Made by a program: the position numbers and the translations under genes. A DNA stretch of 43,529 nucleotides from a virus: positions 1 through 43,529 of IMG/VR virus record IMGVR_UViG_3300020404_000348; one strand, 5' to 3'. Shown one piece after another: positions 1 to 8,569 of this stretch (position 1 is the stretch's first letter; each line of letters begins with the position of its first letter). The notes beneath the pieces were generated by a model. The model was not told where the DNA came from. It saw only the letters and a list, made by a program, of their open reading frames with translations, and made no database searches.

Positions 1-585
1 ACGACAAGACCAATATGATGGTTTTGTTTTGTCGTTTCGAGTAGAACACTTATGACGAGCCGCAAAGGATTTTCTTGCCTTGGGATTATTAAGTTTTACC
101 TTAAGACCCGTTGTGTCACCAAACTGGATCTTCTTGATATTCTTCGTCTTTGGATCTCGAACATAAACATAGAACTTTTTATTACCACCTCTCTTGGGTT
201 TGTTCAGTTCTGGATCCTTTTCGTTGAGTGACTCGTTCTTTTTACGACCCTGACAATGGGCTCTTTGACTGAATCCCTTTGGATTGTCGCAGTCAATGCT
301 CTTCTTATACTTGTCGCTCCACTTCTCGATCATCTCGACCATTGGCCAGTCCAATGGTACTTTGTATCCTTTATACTCAGCGATCTCTCCTATGTCAGTC
401 TTGATGATGTCAACATTTGTGTCGTTGAGTTCGATCTTTCCTTCTGTCCAAAGCTCTCGGGTTTCTCGAAAGAATTCAAAGTAACGATCCGAACCGGGCC
501 TGTAGATATTGTCAACAAAGGGAATCTCCCTCTTTGACATTTCTACTATAGACTCAAATACGAAATGTTCTCTAAAATTCTTCAT
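1..585 (-). CDS. Marine T4-like phage protein with capsid-targeting-like leader (partial, runs off left edge)
   Basis: An open frame starts at the ATG at 585-583, overlaps the stop of the upstream gene in an ATGA junction, and is still open at position 1, so the C-terminus is missing. The first residues (MKNFREHFVFES) resemble the leader of T4 internal proteins (MKTYQEFIAEA), with a possible gp21 cleavage point after F-V-F-E. Further on are a basic, Cys-containing segment (CDNPKGFSQRAHCQGRKK, around residues 99-116) and a segment containing RKSFAARHKCSTRND near the cut end. From memory both are typical of large late proteins in marine T4-like phages. No enzymatic function can be assigned. The gene is the last of a four-gene run (4671 to 1) behind a TATAAATA box, so late expression and a virion or capsid-interior location are inferred. 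The frame itself is clear, the role is not. Confidence 0.75.
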   Translation of the reverse strand, partial: MKNFREHFVFESIVEMSKREIPFVDNIYRPGSDRYFEFFRETRELWTEGKIELNDTNVDIIKTDIGEIAEYKGYKVPLDWPMVEMIEKWSDKYKKSIDCDNPKGFSQRAHCQGRKKNESLNEKDPELNKPKRGGNKKFYVYVRDPKTKNIKKIQFGDTTGLKVKLNNPKARKSFAARHKCSTRNDKTKPSYWSCR

Positions 586-2327
586 TTTCCTTTATGTTTC
601 TTCCAGAGATCTGCATCGGCAGTTGTTCTTGTCTTACCACCCGTGATAAACGAGTTGACTCGGGCGTGACCCCACTGCTCCGGTGTTGTGCCGGGGCGAT
701 GTCCTGTTCTCCATGCAGCCACACCTCTCTTGTAAACCTGTTTGAGTATGGATGCGGAGATACCAGACGCCTTTGCCTTCTTTGCAATGGACTTGTCTGC
801 GGAGGATTCATCAAGTTTCATCTTTTTACGAAGTGCTTCAATCTCCTTACGGATCTTCATCTGCTTAGGAGAACCTGCCATAAGTTTCATTGCCTTCGTG
901 TACAACTTGATGAGTTTTACTTTATCGTCTTCGTTGAGTTCCATATCCTCATAGGCAAGGACTGGATCGGTTGTTTTAAAATCTTTCTTACGCATAATCG
1001 TTTTGTTTGTAACTTCGAACTCTCCGTTCTTGAAATCAACTACAACAGGTAGATTAAGATCGGACTGTATGTCCTTCAGAACTGCTTCGGCGTCTCCATG
1101 TTTCTTAATGTTCTTTCCTTTGTTCCTTGCGATCTTCTTGAACAACCTTTGCAACTCCGCAACTGTGATGGCTGGTTTGTTGCGTTTGTCGTTCATACGA
1201 TCCGCAAAATGTTTTGTAAATTCAATGTCGATGTCGAACTTGTTCAAAAGACGATCACCGAACTTCTCAAGATCTGCAAGTTGTTTTGCCGTGACCTCTT
1301 CCTTGTACAAGTCCGGAAACTTCTTCTTCATTGCCTTAGTGTATTTCGAAGGTTTGGTCTTTGCAGACTTGTCGCCCGGAGCAGGTTTGTATGCCGAAGG
1401 ATCATCGTCGTCTTTTTTCGCACCCTTCTCGAAGTGACGAGCTCGAGCGGTCTTAGTGGACTTCTTCATGTCCTTTCCGTAATACTTTGCGGGTTGCGTT
1501 CCCTTACGATCCTTTACATCTTTGTCCTGTCGAACTTCAGAAAGACTATCAACGAAGTGTTTGTTTTCGTTGGTGTCAACGATGAAATTTGTTCTTCTTT
1601 CAGCAATGGTGATCTCGTTGTTACCCGAGTAAACAGTATCTCCAACATTGAAGATGTCACCCGCAACATATCTCTCACGAATAGTAGACAACTGAGGCAA
1701 CTGAATATGTTTGCGAAAGTTGACCATTTCCTTCAATCCCATTCTCTTACGAAGTAGATTGAAGAGTGTCATATCCTCACCATAAGACCTTGGAAGACCC
1801 TGTGAAAAGGATTTGAAGTCACCTGCAACTGCGGCTGCTCTCATCTTAGAGGCGCTCATTCCTGTCACACCTTCTGCATCGGGATCTCTTTCACCAGCGG
1901 AGATCACATCGATACCATCCGGAAACTCGTAGAAACCATGTCGTCCCTTGACTCCAACATACTTGTTGAGAAGTTTACGAAACTCGGCAACACGATCCGA
2001 TCCAACAACCATTACAATACGAGTGAATCCCTGATCGTAAAGAGAAGTAGCCACATCAAAGACGTTCTTGATTCGCGAATCCAGAATGATGTTTCGTCCG
2101 TGCTTTGGAAACATCTTACGCATAATCTTTACCTTCTCATCGTACTGAAGAGGATTTTTCTTGGCATCTTGAGAGTGAGATGCGTACACACGATAGTTGC
2201 TACCAATCGCAACCGATGCAAGTTTGTTCATCAACTTCTCGTGGCCTGTTGTCGGTGGATTGAACCGACCAAATGTAAATACTACTTCCTTTTTCTTATC
2301 TTCGTTGTACTGTATAAATGATTTCAC
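582..2327 (-). CDS. Nucleotidyltransferase-fold protein with C-terminal DUF5872-like domain
   Basis: The N-terminus has the cytidylyltransferase/NMN-adenylyltransferase signature GRFNPPTTGH (residues about 20-29) and a later GMSASKMR segment that matches the ISSTxxR-type phosphate-binding motif, so a nucleotidyl-transfer reaction on a small substrate is likely. The middle is Lys-rich and low in complexity. The C-terminal 50 residues (RTGHRPGTTPEQWGHARV and following) match what I know as DUF5872 in marine phage proteins. I chose GTG at 2327 (product begins MKSFIQYNED) because a GGAGAG sits 12 bases upstream and the N-terminus then resembles neighbouring leaders; a TTG at 2348 is the alternative and overlaps the upstream gene by 13 bases. 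GATAAATA just upstream may be a weak late promoter. Substrate unknown; with its neighbours it may be packaged in the capsid. Confidence 0.8.
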   Translation of the reverse strand: MKSFIQYNEDKKKEVVFTFGRFNPPTTGHEKLMNKLASVAIGSNYRVYASHSQDAKKNPLQYDEKVKIMRKMFPKHGRNIILDSRIKNVFDVATSLYDQGFTRIVMVVGSDRVAEFRKLLNKYVGVKGRHGFYEFPDGIDVISAGERDPDAEGVTGMSASKMRAAAVAGDFKSFSQGLPRSYGEDMTLFNLLRKRMGLKEMVNFRKHIQLPQLSTIRERYVAGDIFNVGDTVYSGNNEITIAERRTNFIVDTNENKHFVDSLSEVRQDKDVKDRKGTQPAKYYGKDMKKSTKTARARHFEKGAKKDDDDPSAYKPAPGDKSAKTKPSKYTKAMKKKFPDLYKEEVTAKQLADLEKFGDRLLNKFDIDIEFTKHFADRMNDKRNKPAITVAELQRLFKKIARNKGKNIKKHGDAEAVLKDIQSDLNLPVVVDFKNGEFEVTNKTIMRKKDFKTTDPVLAYEDMELNEDDKVKLIKLYTKAMKLMAGSPKQMKIRKEIEALRKKMKLDESSADKSIAKKAKASGISASILKQVYKRGVAAWRTGHRPGTTPEQWGHARVNSFITGGKTRTTADADLWKKHKGK

Positions 2328-2335
2328 TGTATTAT

Positions 2336-3571
2336 TTATCTCTCCCAACCTTTTACTACATCTTTTGAAAAATTGTTCATTGAGAACTCCATACGATCCA
2401 CAAGTTTTACGGCACCGTCGTTTGTCTTGTCGATTGCAACAAAACCTTCACTGCCCGTGACTTTGAAACCGTTTCGAGTTCTTACAAAAGTGTCAAGTTC
2501 TTTGACCTTATCAAGTTTTGAAATAATAAGAAGTTTTGCATCGACTATTGCGTTCTGTAGAGCAAAGACCAGATCCAAGTTCTTTTTGTTATCCTTTGAG
2601 AAGAACTTCATAACCTCATCGAGTTTTGCCTGTACTCCGGCCTTACCCTTTTCGGTTTTTCTCTTCTCGATTTCCTTACCAAATTTACTCCCAAACCAAA
2701 GGATCAAATCGTTGACGTGTTTCCCCGTGTTCTGTATCCTCTTCCCTCTTCGCACCAAAGAATTGTTGTAGGTCTCGATGTATCCAGCGAGCTCGCTGTT
2801 TGATTGGAGTTGCCGCAACGTAGTGCCCGCTATCTTTTGGAATATCTTTCCTGCTTTTGATAGTGCCTCCGTTACCTCTCTTGTTTCGGTGGCCGTGAGT
2901 GTTGCTGTTCCGCTTTGATCTTTGTAATCTGCGTCCTGATACCATATAGAAGTTTTTTTCTTAAGTTTACCAATATCTACTCCGTATGATGCTTTCATTT
3001 CCTCAAAGGATTTTCCTGTGTAGGTTGTATGAAAGACCACACCTAAGTTTGCCTTCATTATGGTTTTTGCTAGATCGGACTTGACGGGTACTGCATAGAC
3101 GATTGTGTTTGGTTGGAATGTTATGTACTTCTCACCGTCGATATTCTCAACGTTAAGATCATTCTTTGTAAACATAATATCGCCTTGAATCACATCTTTG
3201 ATTCCAAGATCTTTCAATTCATTGTACGCTGTTACGAGTTTATCCGCAAGATCTCCGGAAGTATCAGCACGAACATCGGCTTCTGACTTGTAGACCTTCG
3301 GATTCTTATTGAAAATTCCTTTCTTTGCAACGAAGAACTTACCATCAGTTGGATCAGTTCCGGCAAAGACTGCGGGCGCTCCGTCCCACTTGACTGTTAC
3401 ATCGAATCGGCTCTTACCCTGTCCCGCCAACATATCGCGAAACGCACGAAGAGCAGCGATTGCATCTCTCGCACCAGTCACACCACCGTAGATCACACGA
3501 TCTTCGATGTGCGTCATATGGACATTCTTGCCCGCCTTTGACTCAACTATAAACTCTTTAAATCCTATCAT
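2336..3571 (-). CDS. ATP-dependent ligase/nucleotidyltransferase-superfamily protein with capsid-targeting-like leader
   Basis: The 411-residue product has a motif I-like sequence KWDGAPA (K61 would be the nucleotidyl lysine), a candidate motif IV at E375-G-F-V and motif V-like V-K389-L-V near the C-terminus. This is the usual motif order of covalent nucleotidyltransferases such as DNA and RNA ligases, although no classical ligase could be named. A long helical insert (about residues 230-350) separates the early motifs from motif IV. The start MIGFKEFIVES resembles the T4 internal-protein leader and would give gp21-type cleavage after I-V-E. The gene overlaps its upstream neighbour by ATGA. 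The family is common in marine T4-like phages, where it is usually left as a hypothetical protein. A nucleic-acid end-repair or RNA-ligase role is inference. Confidence 0.7.
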   Translation of the reverse strand: MIGFKEFIVESKAGKNVHMTHIEDRVIYGGVTGARDAIAALRAFRDMLAGQGKSRFDVTVKWDGAPAVFAGTDPTDGKFFVAKKGIFNKNPKVYKSEADVRADTSGDLADKLVTAYNELKDLGIKDVIQGDIMFTKNDLNVENIDGEKYITFQPNTIVYAVPVKSDLAKTIMKANLGVVFHTTYTGKSFEEMKASYGVDIGKLKKKTSIWYQDADYKDQSGTATLTATETREVTEALSKAGKIFQKIAGTTLRQLQSNSELAGYIETYNNSLVRRGKRIQNTGKHVNDLILWFGSKFGKEIEKRKTEKGKAGVQAKLDEVMKFFSKDNKKNLDLVFALQNAIVDAKLLIISKLDKVKELDTFVRTRNGFKVTGSEGFVAIDKTNDGAVKLVDRMEFSMNNFSKDVVKGWER

Positions 3572-4671
3572 TTTGTCGCCGGATTTGGTTTATAGTCACA
3601 CATAATGTGAGAAGGATAGAGACCACCCTGTTTGTTTCTTATGTTGAATTTGAAGATGTAAAGAGGTGTCACAACCTCAATGTCGATTCTTTTTGCCTCG
3701 CCCGGTTTCGGATAGAGGATTCTGATACTCTTGATCGTAGACGCCCTTTTCATTCGAGATGCAGTCATCTCGTAGAACTCTACTTTCTTACCCTTTCGAT
3801 GAACCATCCAATAACCATAACCAATACCAGTTATCAACAATCTCTGTAGAGCCTTCTTGTTGGCTCTCGGATTGACAACATCCTTTTTACCAGACTTTTT
3901 GGAAGTCTTGGGATCGTATTTTGTGAAAGTTTCGATGAATCTCTGTTCGTCAATACCGAACATATCGAGGAGTTTTCTTCCATCCGAATTGGTAATCTTA
4001 CCATTTTCGAATTGATCGGGTGTAAAAATTCTAGCCACTCCCGCATTGAAAAATGTAACAGTGTTTCCGAACTTAGCAGAGAGGTATTGATCACCCTGAT
4101 CTGTAGTAACCGTAACATCAGTGACTTTAGATCCTATCTTCAGATCTCTTCCACCTATTACTGCTTTAACATCACCGAACACTAGTGGTCTTTTTGTATT
4201 TGCACCACCCTCAAGACTGACATTAATGAATCTTGCATCCTTCAAAAAGGCGTCGTGCATATCTTTGATCATTTCCGGAAACTTAAAATCTCCATCTAAA
4301 CCACTTTCTTTATATTTTTCCAAATCAGAAACAATTTGATTTTCAAAGGCAAATCCCTTCGACTTGCTTCCTCTTCCTCCCCTTGAACCATTTCCAGCAG
4401 ATAGTTTGAATCCATATTCACTGGATAATTGAGGAAGATCAAGATCGATTGCAACTGCTCTTGCAACCTTTATTCCCTTTTCTTTTTTAGATCCAGAAAG
4501 GGCAAATGGATCTGGCATCCCAGTTTGTTGAGTAACAAAAGAATAAAGAGATTTGAGTTTCTCTTTTTGATCGTCTGATAGGTGGCCAATATCATCAATC
4601 TCGACTTGAGATTTTGGTATAATATCGTATGCCTCTGATAAGAATTCTTTAAACTTTAACATAGATCCCAT
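3568..4671 (-). CDS. Unknown late protein with capsid-targeting-like leader
   Basis: I do not recognise the fold of this 367-residue protein. Residues 4-14 (MLKFKEFLSEA) are strikingly like the T4 IPIII leader MKTYQEFIAEA and carry an L-S-E cleavage point for a gp21-type protease. Two in-frame ATGs are possible, 4671 (MGSMLKF) and 4662 (MLKF); the second makes the leader N-terminal as in T4. A perfect TATAAATA late box lies at 4689-4696, so this is the first gene of a late run of four overlapping genes. A Gly/Ser/Lys-rich stretch (GNGSRGGRGSKSKGF, about residues 94-108) precedes a mixed alpha/beta region. A nuclease or other DNA enzyme is possible but I see no decisive catalytic motif. Confidence 0.75.
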   Translation of the reverse strand: MGSMLKFKEFLSEAYDIIPKSQVEIDDIGHLSDDQKEKLKSLYSFVTQQTGMPDPFALSGSKKEKGIKVARAVAIDLDLPQLSSEYGFKLSAGNGSRGGRGSKSKGFAFENQIVSDLEKYKESGLDGDFKFPEMIKDMHDAFLKDARFINVSLEGGANTKRPLVFGDVKAVIGGRDLKIGSKVTDVTVTTDQGDQYLSAKFGNTVTFFNAGVARIFTPDQFENGKITNSDGRKLLDMFGIDEQRFIETFTKYDPKTSKKSGKKDVVNPRANKKALQRLLITGIGYGYWMVHRKGKKVEFYEMTASRMKRASTIKSIRILYPKPGEAKRIDIEVVTPLYIFKFNIRNKQGGLYPSHIMCDYKPNPATK

Positions 4672-4688
4672 GAATTAGATAACGTATC

Positions 4689-4696
4689 TATTTATA
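4689..4696 (-). promoter_or_regulatory. T4-type late promoter box
   Basis: Exact TATAAATA on the minus strand, 17 bases before the ATG at 4671. It would be read by host core polymerase with gp55 (encoded at 32666-33253), with the gp45 clamp as activator as in T4. It drives the run of proteins with capsid-targeting-like leaders. Confidence 0.75.
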
Positions 4697-4708
4697 AGAT
4701 TAACTAAT

Positions 4709-5188
4709 TTAAATGAAACCCTTTGCCCACTTTTCGTGAGTGTATTCAAACTCCTCCATATATCTCACATAGAGACCAGTCTCTCGACCAGCAGCCTCGA
4801 TCTCCCAAGGCCAATCATAGTAGTGAACCTTGCTTGAGTCGTATTCTTCATTTTGCCAATATACCAGATCAAGGGAGATTCCAGAATCTTTCATCTCTCC
4901 AAGGGCATATTGTTTGACGTGAACCATCTCATGAGCCAAGGTCTCGATAAGATCCGCAAGATTATTACTTGAGTCCAAACGGATTGTAAACTCCCTTGGT
5001 TTTGTTCGACGATCTTCCCAGATACAATCTCCTTCGGTATCCTCCTTATACTTGAGTCGATGGATCAATTCGATGTTCAACCTGAGACTTGGCAGCTTTC
5101 TCTTGAAGAGAATCCTCTCGAAAAAGTAGGCAGCTCGTTCAACATGTCCTCTTTTTGTCTCGGTAGAACCTTCTATTTCAACTATCAT
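4709..5188 (-). CDS. SprT-like zinc metallopeptidase-domain protein
   Basis: A 159-residue protein with H86-E-M-V-H90 inside TLAHEMVHVKQY, the zinc-binding helix of SprT/SprT-like proteins; E87 would be the catalytic base. The third ligand is probably in the C-terminal half (conserved-looking PWEIEAAG segment around residues 126-133). No treble-clef zinc finger is visible, so it is a bare SprT-like domain. Cellular relatives cleave proteins crosslinked to DNA; what the phage protein cuts is unknown, and replication-linked repair is inference from its position next to gp41 and UvsX. It has its own promoter of the TTTTACA direct-repeat class (5197-5252), 8 bases before the ATG, and a GGGGTAAG that might act as ribosome binding site. 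Confidence 0.75.
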   Translation of the reverse strand: MIVEIEGSTETKRGHVERAAYFFERILFKRKLPSLRLNIELIHRLKYKEDTEGDCIWEDRRTKPREFTIRLDSSNNLADLIETLAHEMVHVKQYALGEMKDSGISLDLVYWQNEEYDSSKVHYYDWPWEIEAAGRETGLYVRYMEEFEYTHEKWAKGFI

Positions 5189-5196
5189 CTTACCCC

Positions 5197-5252
5197 ATTA
5201 TGGACTATAACCTGTGGAAGTCAAGGCCCAAACGTGTAAAAAAGATGTAAAA
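5197..5252 (-). promoter_or_regulatory. Middle-type promoter with TTTTACA direct repeat
   Basis: On the minus strand: TTTTACA (5246-5252), an 11-base step to a second TTTTACA (5235-5241), 10 bases, -35 TTGACT (5219-5224), 16 bases, -10 CATAAT (5197-5202), then 8 bases to the ATG of the SprT-like gene. Confidence 0.7.
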
Positions 5253-5259
5253 GTGGACT

Positions 5260-6624
5260 TTAGATCTTGAAAGAACTGAAATCGTGGGATGAACTCTTGT
5301 CAGAAGTACCAGAATCCTCGGATGTGAGAGTCTGAGCGGACTCTTCAACATCGTACAGCCTCATCTTTGACCGATCAATTCCCACCACAAACCTCTTGTT
5401 TTGAGTCGGATCGTTGTACCGATTCTTGAGTTGTTTGATCATCAGTTGATTCAGACCTTCGAGTTTCTCCGTAGAGATCAGAGCGAACATCAAATCCGCA
5501 GTTGCCGGAAGACCAAATGACTCAGAAGTATCTGTCAATTCAACATCAGTATTACCAAATCCAGATCGTGTTACCTGAGTCGCAGACCAGATCGGAACAT
5601 TGAATTCAACTGCCAATCCTCTCAACTCCTCGGCGATTGCCTTGATGTATGAGTAAGTATTGACCGATCCACCCAGACCCTTCATTCGAGAACTTGCACA
5701 AATGTTGAGATAGTCGATGTAGATCGAATCCGGAGCAAAGTCTTTCTTCATTCTCAACTCATCCAGAAGAGCCCGAAAGTGACCGACATGAGCAGTCGCA
5801 GTTGGATATTCCTTGATGATCAACTTACCTTGAGTCTTCTCTCGTATCTTCGAAACCTTAGTCTTGAATGTATCTCTTGGAAGATTCTCAATCTGATCTA
5901 TCTGAACATCCAGAAGATTCGCATCAATACGTTCCGCGATCTTTTCCTCAGCCATCTCCAATGTGATGTAGAGAACATTCTTACCCTGTCGAAGATTGTC
6001 GGCAGCGAAGTGACACATCGCCAAACTCTTACCAACACCTGTTCCCGCAAGAACAATGTTGAGAGTCTTTCGCGACACACCACCCTTTGTGATCGTGTTC
6101 AGAAGTTCAATGTCAAACGGACTCTTGTCTTCTTGTAGATGATAGAAGTCATATCTTTGATCGACGTTCTCAAGATAGTCGTGGCCGATGTTCGTATCAA
6201 AAGAGATCGCAAGAGCCTTGGATAGAATATCTGGTATTGCACCTTCGGTGTGTTTCTTGTCCTTTCCGTCAATGATCGAAATAGACTTGACGATTGCAAT
6301 AGTAACTGCTCGTTGTTTACACCACTCTTCGGTTCGGTTCAACAACCAATCAGTATCACTTGGTTCACCTTGATCAATCGATTTGATGCAAGAAAGAATA
6401 TCATTTGCATCAGACCGATTCAGTGCGGCAGAACTTTGAAACTCAACCTCAAGGGCTGTGACGTTAGGAACTTTGTTGAACTTAGAGATGAAACTTAGAA
6501 TCAATTCATAGACTGGTTTCTTCTCATTCTCAAAGTATTCCGATTTTACATGAGGAATTACCTTACGGCAAAAGTCCTCATTCTTTACTATCGTCTGAAG
6601 TATTATCGTCTGAAGATCTGTCAT
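5260..6624 (-). CDS. 41: Replicative DNA helicase gp41 (DnaB-type primase-helicase subunit)
   Basis: A 454-residue DnaB/gp41-type 5'-3' helicase that forms the hexameric motor at the fork and works with the gp61 primase (not in this window). The N-terminal domain (about 1-110) is followed by the RecA-like domain with Walker A GTGVGKS (about 194-200), a Walker B-type hydrophobic strand ending in IDYLN (about 303-307), and an Arg/Gln-rich region containing SATQVTRSG (about 350-358). The C-terminus is a Ser/Asp-rich tail. The length is close to T4 gp41 (475). The ATG at 6624 lies inside the end of the preceding small gene (46-base overlap), so the two are translationally linked. It follows uvsX in the same transcription unit. 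Confidence 0.95.
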   Translation of the reverse strand: MTDLQTIILQTIVKNEDFCRKVIPHVKSEYFENEKKPVYELILSFISKFNKVPNVTALEVEFQSSAALNRSDANDILSCIKSIDQGEPSDTDWLLNRTEEWCKQRAVTIAIVKSISIIDGKDKKHTEGAIPDILSKALAISFDTNIGHDYLENVDQRYDFYHLQEDKSPFDIELLNTITKGGVSRKTLNIVLAGTGVGKSLAMCHFAADNLRQGKNVLYITLEMAEEKIAERIDANLLDVQIDQIENLPRDTFKTKVSKIREKTQGKLIIKEYPTATAHVGHFRALLDELRMKKDFAPDSIYIDYLNICASSRMKGLGGSVNTYSYIKAIAEELRGLAVEFNVPIWSATQVTRSGFGNTDVELTDTSESFGLPATADLMFALISTEKLEGLNQLMIKQLKNRYNDPTQNKRFVVGIDRSKMRLYDVEESAQTLTSEDSGTSDKSSSHDFSSFKI

Positions 6625-6901
6625 TATCTACGCTGTCTTCCAAAATTTCAACAAGAATATCACCAATAAAAATTGAGAAGGCCTCATCCTTTTCAAGTTC
6701 TTCTTTTGATTTACCAAAGGCAGGAGGAACTTCTTCAATTCGATAATCAAAAGTGAGTCTCGCATTTTCACACTCACCATTAGGCTCAGATACTTTAACT
6801 TTTCCATAGGTATATATTATACCATCATACGGTTTTTGCAAGGCTTTAATTGAAGTAAAATCAGAATCTGCCTTTTCTACGAATACATATCTATCACTCA
6901 T
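6578..6901 (-). CDS. Hypothetical acidic protein between uvsX and gp41
   Basis: A 107-residue product that I do not recognise. It has a beta-rich N-terminal two-thirds and a very acidic, Ser/Asp-rich tail (from about residue 87) of the kind found in proteins that contact DNA-binding partners. It starts with ATGA overlap on the uvsX stop and its 3' end overlaps the gp41 start by 46 bases, so it is embedded in the recombination/replication operon. A small accessory factor for helicase or recombinase is plausible by position only. Confidence 0.75.
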   Translation of the reverse strand: MSDRYVFVEKADSDFTSIKALQKPYDGIIYTYGKVKVSEPNGECENARLTFDYRIEEVPPAFGKSKEELEKDEAFSIFIGDILVEILEDSVDNDRSSDDNTSDDSKE

Positions 6902-7938
6902 TCTTCTATTTGTTCCTGTATCATATCCTTGCTTGCAACCTTGAAACGCTTTTCGATGTAAGATGCAAAGTCAGTTTTGTCAAAAACATTTTCCCAGAAC
7001 TCACGATTCATAGTTTGAGCTTCACGAAGGTTTTGAGTTAGTTCTTCTCCAGTTTCAGGATTGATTGCCTGATACCATCCGTTCTTTGGTTTACGAGCGT
7101 GACCAGATTCAAGTGCCACATCCAGAAGACCAGACCACTTTTGAATACCACCATCCCAAGAGACAGAGATTGGAATCTTAGACTTCTCTCGAACAAACCG
7201 AGACTTCTCAACATTGATAATAAAGTGATACCCTTGAATCTCTGTACCCTTCTTATCCTGTTGACGACCGATGATCCACACGTTGTCGGCAGAATACATA
7301 ACTCCTGTACCACCCGAGACAACCGCCTTTGGAAACATTCCCTGTTCCATGTAAGTGTGATTGACCGCAAGAAGAGGAATATCTCTCATTGTCAACTGAG
7401 GAGTGATCATACGGAAGAGACCCTTCAGAGCCTTTGCTCGTGTCATATCCGCAACAGACTTCTCATTGAGAGCGTCATCAAGTTCCTTCTTAGATGCGAT
7501 ATTACCAACCGAGTCAATCACAACAATCACCTTATCAGTTCTCTCGATCTCATTCAGTTGATTGACCAGATCGAACTTCAACTCTTCGACGTTCGTTACC
7601 GGACTGTGAAGAACTCGACTCGTGTCAATACCAAAGGATTTGAAGTAAGACTGTGGCGATCCAAACTCTGAATCATAGAAGAGAAGAACCGCATCATCGT
7701 GTTTATCGAGATACGCCGATGCCATCAACAGGGCAAAGGATGTCTTGAAGTGTTTTGATGGGCCTGCAAGGACTGTGAGTCCCGATGAGATACCACCGGA
7801 CATAGAACCGGAAAGTGCCACGTTGATCATTGGCACCGAAGTTGGTGTTTGTTCCTTCTCGGCAAAAAACTTGGAATCAGACAGAATATCTGATGCACCA
7901 ATCCGAGAAGACTTTTTGAGTTTACTTAGTAATGACAT
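6898..7938 (-). CDS. uvsX: UvsX RecA-like recombinase
   Basis: A 346-residue RecA-family recombinase that forms the presynaptic filament in phage recombination-dependent replication, loaded by UvsY (35344-35790). It has the atypical UvsX Walker A GPSKHFKT (59-66), Walker B-type strand VIVVIDSVGN (about 138-147), and the L2/ATP-cap neighbourhood with AVNHTYMEQGMF (about 192-203). The length is close to T4 UvsX (391) minus part of its C-terminal tail. The operon continues with the small acidic gene and gp41. The upstream region has a long leader, unlike most other genes here, and a small palindrome (7949-7962). Confidence 0.95.
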   Translation of the reverse strand: MSLLSKLKKSSRIGASDILSDSKFFAEKEQTPTSVPMINVALSGSMSGGISSGLTVLAGPSKHFKTSFALLMASAYLDKHDDAVLLFYDSEFGSPQSYFKSFGIDTSRVLHSPVTNVEELKFDLVNQLNEIERTDKVIVVIDSVGNIASKKELDDALNEKSVADMTRAKALKGLFRMITPQLTMRDIPLLAVNHTYMEQGMFPKAVVSGGTGVMYSADNVWIIGRQQDKKGTEIQGYHFIINVEKSRFVREKSKIPISVSWDGGIQKWSGLLDVALESGHARKPKNGWYQAINPETGEELTQNLREAQTMNREFWENVFDKTDFASYIEKRFKVASKDMIQEQIEE

Positions 7939-7948
7939 AATTTTATTT

Positions 7949-7986
7949 AACCTGTATAGGTTATCATATTTTTAGGTGTTTGTAAA
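7949..7986 (-). promoter_or_regulatory. uvsX upstream region: TTTACA element and 14-base palindrome
   Basis: TTTACA at 7981-7986 (minus strand) resembles the -35 of the gp44, gp45 and gp55 promoters, but no good -10 follows at 16-18 bases. A near-perfect inverted repeat, AACCT-ATAC-AGGTT on the minus strand (7949-7962), lies between it and the ATG and could be an operator or translation-control hairpin. Assignment is tentative. Confidence 0.4.
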
Positions 7987-7999
7987 GAACAAATTTCGT

Positions 8000-8548
8000 T
8001 TACAGCTCAGAATGACGAGGAAAGATTCTTTTCTCTCTTTCCGTTAGAGTTGTGTTGTAGGCATACAATCGACAATCATGAAAGGGTAAGCATTTCTTTT
8101 TATCTATCTTTCCCTTTACATTACACTCTTTCGTTGGGTACTTTAAAATAGTTTCTTTATCTGCACATATAAACTTATTTCTTTGTCGATTAATCCAAAC
8201 CATAATAAATGGTATTGGTTTTTTTAAAAATTTCATTTTTCTATCAAGGAAGCTTACATGTTGATAGTGGCGTGGCCACTCACCATTCCAAGGAACCATC
8301 ATTTCTAAATCAAATGTATATCCCAACACACCATTCTTTTTTACTCCAAGATCTACACCATAATCTCCATCTGGTTTTGAGACCCATTCTGCATCCGTCT
8401 CATTTTTACCCATACTGGATTGAAAGAATTTCATGAAACTCACAAATGCTTTGATGTCTTTATCATCATCGTATCTGCCATATTTACGATCTATTCTTTC
8501 ACTATATTTTCCGATATCGTCTCGGTTTACATATTCACGTACATTCAT
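8000..8548 (-). CDS. Hypothetical protein, possible PD-(D/E)XK nuclease-like
   Basis: About 182 residues from the ATG at 8548 (MNVREYVNRDD); a GTG at 8569 would add seven residues and abut the dCMP deaminase stop. The central part has acidic strand segments (GDYGVDLGVKKNG and GYTFDLEMM) followed by a Trp/His-containing stretch and FLDRKMKFL. This arrangement recalls small PD-(D/E)XK-like phage proteins in which an acidic strand is followed by an R-K-x-K-F/Y segment. I cannot identify the catalytic triad with certainty. It is the last gene of the block that holds the C5-methyltransferase, CmoA-like and deaminase genes, so an association with modified DNA is possible but unproven. Confidence 0.65.
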   Translation of the reverse strand: MNVREYVNRDDIGKYSERIDRKYGRYDDDKDIKAFVSFMKFFQSSMGKNETDAEWVSKPDGDYGVDLGVKKNGVLGYTFDLEMMVPWNGEWPRHYQHVSFLDRKMKFLKKPIPFIMVWINRQRNKFICADKETILKYPTKECNVKGKIDKKKCLPFHDCRLYAYNTTLTEREKRIFPRHSEL

Positions 8549-8569
8549 AATATTAAAAAAGGCGAACAC

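Noticed and set aside
594-1757. Several long plus-strand open frames opposite the nucleotidyltransferase-type gene (up to 219 codons)
   Set aside because: They mirror a well-supported minus-strand gene, have no promoter or ribosome site, and their composition is that of reverse-complement shadows.
2328-2348. TTG start at 2348 for the nucleotidyltransferase-type gene
   Set aside because: It needs a rare start codon and a 13-base overlap; the GTG at 2327 has a GGAGAG upstream and a more family-like N-terminus. Not excluded.
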